Of a DNA stretch of 64,000 nt, positions 53,851 to 63,134 are shown piece by piece. A program made the translations under genes and the position numbers. Origin of the DNA: Agapetus fuscipes (taxonomy: Eukaryota; Arthropoda; Insecta; Trichoptera; Glossosomatidae). The stretch is taken from contig OX637342.1 of the NCBI GenBank assembly GCA_951799405.1, positions 2,666,001 to 2,730,000 on the forward strand, read 5' to 3'. The stretch's first letter is position 1, and every line of letters starts with the position of its first letter. The notes beneath the pieces were generated by a model. The model was not told where the DNA came from. It did no database searches and saw nothing but the letters and a program-made list of their open reading frames with translations.

Positions 53851-54294
53851 TACCAATCTGTTGAATCCACTTTAATTCGTTTTTTATTTTTTATTTTCCT
53901 TTTTATATTAACTCTGTTATACGAACATCACAATAACAAACAAAAGCAAAATACTGAATGAATTCTTGTTATTTTGTTTCTGATTTTCACGTCAAAAAAT
54001 ATGTAGCTTATTAAATAGCATGATTAACGAAAATAACAATCCTCCAACTATTTCCCGGACATCACAAACATGACAAAATGTAATTTCCCTTCTTGTGAAT
54101 AAATGAGAGAATTTTTCGAGAATTTCTCCGCTTCGTGATAACACATTTAATGACTTAATTATAACGCATGGCACTCCCGACCAAAATATACAATTTCTCT
54201 CGAAACTCACTACCCCAAGTATAAAACCTGGCGTAAATACTCTGCCATCACGTGAAAATAAAAATAAAATATTTAAACCTAATCAGGTTATCAT

Positions 54295-54455
54295 CCCTAT
54301 ATCCATCAAAGGTAATTTCACATGAGCAATGTTTGTATGTGCAGTGGATGAATGTGTCTTATGAAAACTGGATATTGATTTTCAAAATATTTAATACAAC
54401 TCTCACATTATCGTGTTTCACGTTTTTTTCTTAGCTCAGATTGTGTAGAATGTGC
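54295..54455 (+). mobile_element. MITE-E, internal part
   Basis: ATCCATCAAAGGTAATTTCAC to GATTGTGTAGAATGTG; both terminal repeats lost. Confidence 0.7.
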
Positions 54456-54567
54456 GTGAAAATAAAATGAAGATCAATTTTTCCTTCGTTGCATTTATTA
54501 TTGCTGCTTCGTTTTCTGGATAGGATGGGCTACCGTGTTTGTCTGATAGTTTACAAAGCTGTCAATA

Positions 54568-54821
54568 CACTGCCTAAGTTCTTGTTTGCCGTATAGACCA
54601 TTAAGCTAATTTTACATGAGCAATGTTTGCATGTGTACTGGACCAATGTGTCTTATGAAAACAGGACATTGATTTCAAAAATATTTAAAAGAACTCTCAC
54701 ATTATCGAATTTTACGTTTTTCTTAGCTCAGATTGTGTAGAATTTGATTCTTAAGACAACTGTATTTAAAAGTCATATTTGACAGAATTGGTATTTACGG
54801 AAAACAAGAACTGGGGGAGCG
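54568..54821 (+). mobile_element. MITE-D, complete, 254 bp
   Basis: CACTGCCTAAGTTCTTGTTT to AAAACAAGAACTGGGGGAGCG; flanks AATA/AATT match at three of four bases. Confidence 0.85.
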
Positions 54822-54954
54822 AATTATAGTGTGGCTCCTTTTATGACATTTTCTCACCCGTTGAGATAGATTTGAGGCGCCAAACGCTCAGATCTGCAAG
54901 GTATGGAGTTGTTACAGTAGTCAAGCTGTCCCGTCAGACACGCACTAATTTTAG

Positions 54955-55149
54955 GGATCCTGTTTCCGGTTTGCGGGCCCAATGAAGTGGAACAGACTAC
55001 CACCTAATGTGAGGAAGGCAGAAACTGTTGGTATCTTTTAAGGACCACTGAAGACGCATGTCTTCAAAAAAAAAACCGTGATTTTAGAGGGTCTTTGAGG
55101 TGTGACACACACAAATACGGCGCTCTTTAATTATGTGTACTTTGTCTGA
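54955..55149 (+). pseudogene. L2-like LINE end fragment
   Basis: Frameshifted remnant around GTGGAACAGACTACCACCTA and GACCACTGAAGACGCATGTC, then the 3' UTR GAGGTGTGACACACACAAA. It is cut by the inverted-repeat element at 55150. Confidence 0.75.
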
Positions 55150-55377
55150 CAGTGGCGAAGTGTGCCATACAACTCAATTCCCATTGGTTTCTCTTTTAAA
55201 ATGAGGCAACAAATTAGGTAAAAAATATAGGCACAAAGTAAAAAAATACATTAAAAACCAAAGAAACAATACGTATTTTTCCCACATTGAAACCATGCAG
55301 TGTACTTTATTATCATTTTTGCCTCATTTAAAAGGGAAACCGATGGGAATCGAGTTGTATGGCACCCTTCGCCACTG
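55150..55377. mobile_element. foldback/MITE with ~60-bp terminal inverted repeats
   Basis: CAGTGGCGAAGTGTGCCATA.. at left; the right end is the reverse complement with a few changes (..TATGGCACCCTTCGCCACTG). CAGTGGCG ends resemble hAT-type elements. No target duplication is convincing. The core is AT-rich and non-coding. Confidence 0.8.
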
Positions 55378-55379
55378 GT

Positions 55380-56014
55380 ACCTTCTAAATCAATTATCCT
55401 CGTATATATTTCACATAATTTTAGATGAAAACTAAAACATCAACAGGAGAAGATGTTTTAATTCCAAACATTTTTTTTCTGTTTACGAATACGCGAGGGT
55501 TGAGTATTTACTCAATGTTGTACTTTTTTTATACTCAGAGTATGTATATATGTTTACGCTGAAAGACAAAATATTTTTTCGTGCGAGTTTTTCTCATTTA
55601 TTTCTTAATTAACATCGTGTACTGAAAAAAATGTGTTATTTTCCGTGTTAAATGCTTTGACATCTTTCTGTGTGACTCTGTTCCTTCATATTTTATTCAG
55701 TGTGTACTTTTCTTTGCTGAAATAAATTAAATGGGTTGCTCTTTTAATTAAGAAAAAAAATAAGAAAAAATAAAGCTACTTTGATGGTTGAAAAAATAAA
55801 AAGATGAAAAAATAATTTATTACTAATGGAGGTTATTTTAAAACTGGGGTAAATGAGATTTTTTTTTTAAATCATTTGGTCATTTCTGAATTAATCAGAA
55901 ATGATTTTGACTCCGAAAGAATATTGACTTCATACAGAAAAGAAATAACATGCAATTAAAAAAATTAACGTTGAGGAAATTAAATAAGTACGTAGTAAGC
56001 ATCTGTGGAAGTAC
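55380..56014. other. unassigned AT-rich sequence
   Basis: No coding or repeat family recognised. Confidence 0.4.
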
Positions 56015-56122
56015 AGATCACCAAGAGAGAAAATATGAATTAACAGAATAAATGTATAAATAATTATAAAAAATTATAAAAAACACAGAGTTTTATTTTC
56101 ACAAATTGAGTATTTATTTCAA

Positions 56123-56162
56123 CCTCAAGTACTTTCGACTTATTCACGTCATTATCAAGAGG
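56123..56162 (-). ncRNA. hammerhead-like motif, U3/A8 variant
   Basis: Minus strand: CCTC (plus 56159-56162) pairs with GAGG (plus 56123-56126). Core TTGATAA (plus 56152-56158), extra T, stem II GAC/GTC, GAA (plus 56134-56136), self-complementary AGTACT (plus 56128-56133), U17. The layout equals that of the motif at 36970 base for base, except that C3 is U and G8 is A. It lies downstream of the GIY-YIG frame in the correct orientation. Confidence 0.62.
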
Positions 56163-56164
56163 AT

Positions 56165-56433
56165 ACTAAATTACAAAAATTGACAAGACAAACACCATAG
56201 AGAAATAAAATAAAAATAATGATTTAGGTATGATAAATAGGTACAATAAGGAAATGACACATAATATAATTACAATATTATATAATGATATATCAAATTG
56301 ACAAAACAACAAACCATAGAGAAATCTAAATAAAAATAATAATTTATGACAAATAGGTACAATAATGAGATGACACATATTATAATTACAATATTAAAAA
56401 ATTGACAAAACAAAAACCGTAGAGAAATCAAAT
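56165..56433 (-). repeat. tandem ~115-bp units in the PLE 3' region
   Basis: Units begin near 56177, 56296 and 56400 with TTGACAA.ACAA..ACC.TAGAGAAAT and continue AATAGGTACAATAA..ATGACACATA.TATAATTACAATATTA. The third unit is partial and joins the coding end. Confidence 0.82.
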
Positions 56434-56440
56434 TAATAAG

Positions 56441-56950
56441 TCACGATAAAGAAGCACAATTAGTTAATAACAAAGGTGAGGCAGCAGGAATTTGGACATT
56501 GACCAAATTGTAAGAATTAGAATTTTTATGTTTGTGGATTTCTAAAGTTTCTAGGGCAATTAGTTGTCTGCCCTTGCATCCGGAATGGAGAACCCTGACA
56601 CCGTCATTATTGAACGAGTGGTCATTTTCGATACAGTGGTCCGCCATCTCCGAATAACCAGACAAACCCCTAAAAGCCCTCTTATGTTCTTTCAACCTTA
56701 CATTTATAGATCTGGAAGTTTGTCCAACATATACGGAATTGCAGTCATTACAAGATAAACGATATACACCCCCACCATCCATACGTTCAATCTTATCCTT
56801 ATTGTTGAATAATATTTGACCTATATTACTGTTGGTATAATAGGCGCAACTAAAGGTATTTTTTACTAAGTGACCAAGGTTGGTACTCACTTGCCCTACA
56901 TATAATATTCTTCTCCATTTCTGATCCTTATAACAAGTGTGACCCTTAGA
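56441..56950 (-). CDS. PLE connector and GIY-YIG endonuclease, 5'-truncated ORF
   Basis: The frame is open from about 56957 to the stop at 56441. It starts with KDQKWRRILYVGQVSTNLG, the segment linking RT and endonuclease in Penelope elements. Numbering from the GTG at 56890, the GIY motif is GVY at residues 41-43 and the YIG motif is YVG at 54-56. A CxxC pair is at C47/C50, the helix has RLKEH with R65, and SEMADHCIENDHSF and ALETLEIHKHK follow. The domain nicks target DNA during retrotransposition. RT is lost, so the copy cannot be autonomous, but the domain itself has no stop or frameshift. This suggests a fairly recent insertion. Confidence 0.88.
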   Translation of the reverse strand, partial: SKGHTCYKDQKWRRILYVGQVSTNLGHLVKNTFSCAYYTNSNIGQILFNNKDKIERMDGGGVYRLSCNDCNSVYVGQTSRSINVRLKEHKRAFRGLSGYSEMADHCIENDHSFNNDGVRVLHSGCKGRQLIALETLEIHKHKNSNSYNLVNVQIPAASPLLLTNCASLS

Positions 56951-57000
56951 GTCTCTCTAATCTAGGGAGTCTCCCGCATACGCTTTCTTAAAAAAAAAAA
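56935..57000 (+). repeat. C2-type 3' tail fragment
   Basis: CAAGTGTGACCCTTAGAGTC, CTAATCTAGGGAGTCTCCCGC, TTTCTTAAAAAAAAAAA. It resembles the tails of SINE-C2 and the fragment at 12462; no SINE head is attached. Confidence 0.65.
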
Positions 57001-57339
57001 AATGCATTGTTTCCTTAAATATTCATCTGTTAATCTATTTTAATCAAAATTTAATGTCTTTGATGATAATACAATAATTTTTATTGCAACTTTACGTAGA
57101 TTTTTTCTGAAATTATTGAAAAAAATCATAATCTCGACACTTTAAAGGTAAAACTGTTTTAGTCAAACACTAAGCTAACAAAAAGAACTTTATGACAAGG
57201 CTAGAAATATATCGATATCTAAACGGTACAACTGAATAAGTGTAATATTAAGCTCACATAGGTTTCTCAGATAAATGCACCTTTTTCCAATTTTCTACGA
57301 GAGATTTTTTTTATGTTTAAAAATCCTGTAGTGTCATCA

Positions 57340-57650
57340 TCATCATCATTGGCACGACAACCCGGGGTGGGTCTTGGCCTCCTTCAGCAACCGCTGCCAG
57401 CGCTGTCTATCCAACGTCTTCCTCCTCCAGTCCCACATTTCCACTGCACGGCAATCCGCCACCACTCCATCCAGCCATCTTGAACGTGGTCTTCCCACTG
57501 TCCGGCGTCCCTCCGGGTTTGTCATCACAATCGTCTTCTCCAGGCTCCGATGGTCCATGCGCTGAATGTGCTCCAGCCAATGCAGTCTGTTGACCTTTAT
57601 TGAGCGGACCACATCAGCGTCCTGGTCCAGCTTATACAGTTCGGAGTTAT
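57340..57650 (-). pseudogene. LINE-d tail protein and (ATG)n end
   Basis: The minus frame 57612-57346 reads MVRSIKVNRLHWLEHIQRMD, GRRTVGRPRSRWLDGVVADC, WRRKTLDRQRWQRLLKEAKT, HPGL then stop. It is the C-terminal region of an RTE-like LINE, followed on the minus strand by CCGGGTTGTCGTGCCA(ATG)n at 57358-57337. GC-rich relative to surroundings. 5' truncated. Confidence 0.85.
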
Positions 57651-57769
57651 CCTGTAGTGTAGAAGTTTTTTATGAGCACTTCCTCATAATTAGTTTTAAA
57701 TTACACACAAGAAAATGTTTATTCGACGATTATCATATCATGAATTAGCACTAATTTAGTTTAATTTGT

Positions 57770-57862
57770 AAGCGCGAACTACACGTGTTGGTTTGTGGGC
57801 ATACATCTGAGAGCTTTGAATGAATATATCGTTGCAACTTAGATTATAGATTATAGATATAG
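57770..57862 (+). repeat. repeat A, 3' third
   Basis: TTTGTAAGCGCGAACTACACG to GCAACTTAGATTATAGATTATAG. Confidence 0.82.
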
Positions 57863-57869
57863 ATAGTTT

Positions 57870-59685
57870 TACTTTTAAGGTGGCGATGTCTTGCACATGG
57901 TTTATCACATACACACATATTATTCTCGCATACAACTCCCTACATTCATAACATCGGATATTATATTGGAAAGTTTGGTCCATTGTGGGAACTTAATGCT
58001 GCATAAACTTGTCAGAAGCTGGATCATGTGAGAGTAGGGACACTCTTCTCACAAACGTGCTCTCCTTGGATCACTCTGCGTGCCTTATTATTCACGCCTA
58101 AGAAACGAAAACTACTGAAGAAAGATGAAAATGTGAATGGAAAATTTGAGAATTAGGGGATTAACTATCTATTCCTATTGATGAAATGTGAACAAACGAT
58201 GAAGCAGATGTGGACCAAAATTGTATTTTTTTTTCGTTTTTGTTAATTTTGTCTTAACTCAAAGTATTGTATCTTTAAAAAAAAAAAGCTGTATTGTCTG
58301 CTAATGTATTCTACACAAAAGAAATAGTCATTTAATAATAATATTAGGATGATTTATGGCGAAGTTTATTGAGGTCCGTGAGGATCTTGTGGTAGTTAGG
58401 TCATTTGTTTTGCTGGTTCTTGAAGGTAGGTTGTTAAATAAAATTTAGATTGTTAAATTTTATTTGAGATTTATTTGGATTTTTACGATATAAATTTGGA
58501 AGACAATTTTGTGTTGTTTTACTTTGACAGACAAGAAGGAAGTGAGAAAAAACAGTGCATGAAACTTAATAAAGACAAAATTACAGTAATACCAACTCTT
58601 AGGAATATAAATTGTTGGTTGTTACCTACCACTTAAATGCTAACAAAAAAGGTTATCTGAAATGCATATAGATGGCAATGCCTTTATTTTTTCCATGTCA
58701 AAATATTTGACATACTGGGGGACTCCCAAAGAGATTGATTCGTTATCTGAATCAATCGATCGAATGACTTTATTTATTGAAAATATTACAATTGATAGTC
58801 AAGTAGAAAATGGACTGTAATGGATTGGTTGTCACAATGTGACATATGAATTTAAGTTTATATAATACTTCCCTTAAAATGTATAAGAAAAAAATAGAGA
58901 AGTTGTTACATATTAAATCAATAGAGTGGTACTTGTACAAATGATGTTACTGAACTAAGTCAATAAATAGTTGAACTGTTAAACAAGTAGTTTGATTTCT
59001 CAAATTTACATTGATGTGAGACATTGATTTATTTAGACATTGACTTGTGTAAGTACAATGCTGATTGAAAACAGTATGTTATTACAAATTGTATTAACAT
59101 TGAATGAACTTGAAGGTTATAACTTCTGAATAATAATATTATTCATAACATTAATTCTTAAGTAAACATAGTAATAAACCTATAAATATGAGGCGTAGAC
59201 GTTTCGTAGATGATATTTTTTTATGTTTGTTTCATGTTTTTAACCGCAGATATACGAGTAGGTATACAAAAACATTTATCGTTTAAGTAAAAAAAAAATA
59301 CTAAGTTACTACTTTTTTATTCGACTACTTAAAAATACAGAGCACACATGTAAACTGTTGATCTTCTCAAAATTTCTTCCTTTATCATGGCATTATACAG
59401 AATCCAGGCAAACATTTGCTTTGTAAGCAACTCTCTCTAACAAGATTTCGTGTTCCAAGTACAAAGGGAGCATTGACAGACAGAGGGCGGACTGAAGTTT
59501 CCACCGCTGAGTTATTCACAACTCTTGATGCGTGGATCAACCCAGAATCAACTTTAATCTCCTTGTGTTTGCGGCTAAAACTTAGATCATCTTTTAGTAG
59601 GATTAAATCACAAGCTTATTTTTGCATCAGCAAAATATTTTTTAAATAAAGAAATCATTAGACAACGGAATGCAACTCAAAAAAT
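57870..59685. other. unassigned 1.8-kb stretch
   Basis: AT-rich, no recognised element, RNA gene or coding segment. Confidence 0.45.
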
Positions 59686-59689
59686 ACGA

Positions 59690-59765
59690 CTTCACGGTCC
59701 GCAGTGGTTTGTGGTTCGGACTCGTAAATGGAAGGTCGTGGGTTCGATACGGTGCTCGATAGATT
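59690..59765 (+). repeat. SINE-C head fragment
   Basis: ACGGTCCGCAGTGGTTTGTGG, GGAAGGTCGTGGGTTCGATACGG; box B GGGTTCGATAC. Body absent. Confidence 0.68.
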
Positions 59766-59808
59766 GAAAATTTTTGGCCAACTAGGAGATCTGATAGACG
59801 ATACAAAT

Positions 59809-60052
59809 CATCCCTTAGTGCTTGTTTGTCTTATTTCCATCAGAGGTAATTTCACATGAGCAACATTTGTATGCGAATGAAACCAATGTTTCTTACGAAA
59901 ACTGGAAATTGATTTTTAAATATTAAAAACAGTTATCTCATTTTCGTGTTTTATGTTTTTTTTTCTAAGCTCAGATTGTGTAGAATGTGATTTCATTGAA
60001 AGGTCATCTTTGAATCATATGGTAGATAAGCCAAACAAGTACTGGGGGGACG
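59809..60052 (+). mobile_element. MITE-E, complete, 244 bp
   Basis: CATCCCTTAGTGCTTGTTTG to CAAACAAGTACTGGGGGGACG; target duplication AAAT at 59805-59808 and 60053-60056. Confidence 0.88.
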
Positions 60053-60059
60053 AAATGAC

Positions 60060-61440
60060 ATGGTTGAAAAACAAAACGTAGAGTATTGTCTGATGACCCT
60101 GTGTCCACAGCTCTCTCAACATATTTGAAAAAAAAAACGTTGAACTTACGGTCCAATAAAGGACAGAAGCATATGACGTCAACCTGTACCAAGACATTGA
60201 TGTGGTTCGACCCCTAAAAGTCAGCATACTGCATTTGGCTGGTTTCATCGGAGCTTGAAAAAGATGGTTGTGATGACGAACGTAAAGGAAGACCCAGATT
60301 AGGGTGACTGGACGGAGAAGTGGCAGACTGGCATGCGGTAAGAGTATGGGACTAGAGGAGGAAGATGTTAGATAGATAGAGGTGGTTGCGGTTTATCAAG
60401 GAGGTCAAGACTCTCCCAAGTTGACGAGTCATTAATGGTTATGAAATGCACATATTTGAATTGACGTTCAATCACTGAATTTAATTTACGATGGCACAGA
60501 GCATAAAGAGATTGTGTGAATAAGATGAAGAAACATTAAACCAAGATTGAGAATTTCTTGACATGCAATCTGTAGAAAGACTTAGAGGCCAAAATTGAAA
60601 GCATTTTTCCAGCAGTATTATTTCCAATAACCGCGATGTATTTTTCAAAGTTTCATTTCTTGCAAAATAATCTGCAAGCCTTTCACGAAGAGCGCCGCTG
60701 GCAAAGCGGAGCGAACAGGCCGGCAGATAGCTAAAGAGGTAAAAGGGGAACGTCTCCCGGTCGATTGATTAATGAACCGTCCAACATGTTCCGACCTCTT
60801 CGCTCTTATGCTCGCCTGATCCCCAAGTATACAACTTTACGTGCAAACTCAACAAAATCGTCTCACCAAAACTGAAACACCCACTAGAGACGCTGTTAAA
60901 TTTTCCTTGTATGATTCAGTAAACGCTTTGGTTGAGTTTACACGTAAATTTTAATACTTGGTACTGATCCACGCTAGGCTGCTCCTGGTACTTCTTAGTA
61001 CTTCTTTTCAATAGCACGTTACGAGTTTACTTGTTCGCTTTTCTGCTACCCGGATATGACGTCAGGATAACTTGATACAGTATTTTTAGAAAATCGTTTA
61101 TCTCCGCGGTAAGATGTTGTGGGTTAAATCTAGCGGTAAAGTTTTACAGTCAATCAATTTGAAATTTTGAATCATGAATAATATAAGAACAAAGTACATA
61201 CATACATTTACGAGGAAGTAAATTATCTGGGAAGGAATGTAATTCACATTTTTCCTTCTTCTTTGAGAGCGAAACACAATAAGATATTATTACAAAATTG
61301 ACCAGTTATTCTAAATAACAAGTGGTAGGTACTTTAGTAAAACAGAGCTTTTTTTCATTTTCTTAGAACGTTCGGCCATAACGTCGATGATTATGACTTG
61401 AAATTCATCATCTTTATCTTCTGAAGACAGTGTCTTGTTG
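60060..61440. other. unassigned, partly GC-richer sequence
   Basis: 60640-60830 has balanced composition without any repeat family seen here and no open frame. It may be single-copy DNA. 61210-61260 has a faint SINE-F tail (GGAAGGAATGTAATTCAC). Confidence 0.35.
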
Positions 61441-61444
61441 TGCT

Positions 61445-61800
61445 ACCCATCTTTCTAATAATATTAATAATAAATAACATTTGTATAGCGCCTTTTCGTG
61501 ACATAGTCCCTGCAAAGGCGCATTGTAAGAGTTTTTGAAAAAATTGGTTTTGAGCCCTTTGCGAAAAGCTGCCTCAGTCTTCAGCTCCTTAAAGGTCGCA
61601 GGAAGAGAATTCCAGGACGTCGGAGCAGCAACGCTAAAGGCTCGGTCACCAAACACCGTCCTCGTGGCTCTGCGCGGCAGCTGGAGCAGACTTTTATTTG
61701 AGACCCTGGATCTGACTGTCTGTCCGCGGGTAGTGACTTCCATTTTGGTGACCAGTTCAGACAGGTAGTGAGGTGCTGCTCCATTTAGTGTCCTGTTGTT
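61445..61800 (-). pseudogene. second L2-like LINE family, C-terminal end
   Basis: The minus frame includes NGAAPHYLSELVTKM, LLQLPRRATRTVFGDRAFSV and AAPTSWNSLPATFKEL, the L2 C-terminal blocks. After the stop the 3' UTR reads AAAAGGCGCTATACAAATG and a TTATT-type tail (61455-61480), the classic L2 3' end. It differs clearly from the L2-like family at 20145 in both protein and tail. Confidence 0.88.
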
Positions 61801-61804
61801 ACCA

Positions 61805-62695
61805 TCTTCTTTAGCAGTAAAAAATAGGAGACATCCACGAATTACTTCAAATCCTGGAAGTGTGAAGTTCTGAAACAGAAAATTATGCATAGGTAAAGAT
61901 AAACGGTAAAAAAAAACTGTTGATATAAATGCAAAAAATGTAAGGAAAAGTTCTCGGTATAAACATTACAAAGACTAGTAAATATCTAAAGAGATTTTTA
62001 CTTGAATATTTTTATTCTTCAAAATTTCAGTGTCGCAAAATCAAATCCCAAAATGCACAACACAACAGGTCAAAAATCTCTCACTATCCAATCCAGGATA
62101 AAAAGAATAAAACAAAAGAATCGCACAGATTCAATTCGATCCCGTTTCCCAGCTCTGAATCTAAAATGCCCTTCTAGTATATGTTGTACGTATCTACATG
62201 TTGAATACACGAGGATACAGAAGAAAGTAGGTACATGTAAAAGGAGAATACATGTATAGTGGAAAATACGCGTGAGTGAAAGCGAAGGAAGGCATTGCCT
62301 TTATAGCTGGCAAGTACTACGAACATCCAATGTGCTTTCACAGAGCTGCAAGAATGGTCTAATATTAGTTATAATGTTTAAAAAATCTTCGTTCCTTCGA
62401 TGAACAAAAAGTATTCGAGATATTATCCTTTGGTACTGGTTTACCACTGCAAGTAGTGTTTTCTGTTATATTGCTTTTATGCTAACTAAAAGTTTTCGCG
62501 TACTAGGCTGAGAATGGCCATCTTCGAGCTGTCTGAAACGCTGAAAGTGTGAACTCACAACCATCGGAGTACAAATCCTTCACTTTAACCACTACTGTAT
62601 TGTGACGTTTTGGTGTCTTACTGTCAGTCATGTATATATTTGTTACATAAATAAATAAACTACAGACCGGTCATAACATTATAATGTATCGTCCT
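61805..62695. other. unassigned sequence
   Basis: Nothing recognised; short A-rich frames only. Confidence 0.4.
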
Positions 62696-62699
62696 CTTA

Positions 62700-63130
62700 G
62701 TGTTTGTTTACGTTTTGTCCATCAGAGGCAAATTAACATGAACAATTGTCGATGTTATGGCCGCGGGGATCAAGTCGGGTTATTTGGAACCGGATAGCGT
62801 TGGTTCGAATCTTGCGACGATAACTTCGACCCTGGTTCAACAGATGCCGTTGCATGCACACAAGCTTCTGCTTTCGCATGAAGACAACTGGCCAGGCAAA
62901 ATAGGTTGGTGGATTGCATTCCTTTGCACAAATCTATTTTTATTTTTTTTAATATAAAAAAAATGTTTCTATGTGTACTGGGCCAATGTGTCTTATGAAA
63001 ATTGGAAATTGATTATAAAAATATGCAAAACAACTCTCACGCTATCGTTTTTTCTTTGTTTTTTTTTGTTGTTGTTTGTTACGTTTATTCTTAGCTCAGA
63101 TTATGCAGCCAAACAAGCACTGGGGAGACG
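62700..63130 (+). mobile_element. MITE-E with SINE-F inside
   Basis: CGTCCTCTTAGTGTTTGTTT to CCAAACAAGCACTGGGGAGACG; flanks GTAT/ATAT agree at three of four bases. The TAGCTCAGATT block is kept; part of the right half is deleted (TTATGCAGCC). Confidence 0.8.
62752..62958 (+). repeat. SINE-F, complete copy
   Basis: Head GTTATGGCCGCGGGGATCAAG, box B GGTTCGAATC at 62802-62811, GACCCTGGTTCAACAGATGCC, tail GGTTGGTGGATTGCATTCC..ACAAATCTATTTTTATTTTT. Inserted in MITE-E at an AATGT-like site. Confidence 0.85.
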
Positions 63131-63134
63131 ATAT

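Larger units (their letters stand above)
56015..56950 (-). mobile_element. Penelope-like element, best preserved copy
   Basis: Read on the minus strand: coding region 56950-56441, then a 3' region with three tandem ~115-bp units, a hammerhead-like variant motif and an A/T-rich end near 56015. The 5' side meets a C2-type tail at about 56935-57000, so the reverse transcriptase is missing. The exact 3' limit is uncertain. Confidence 0.82.
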
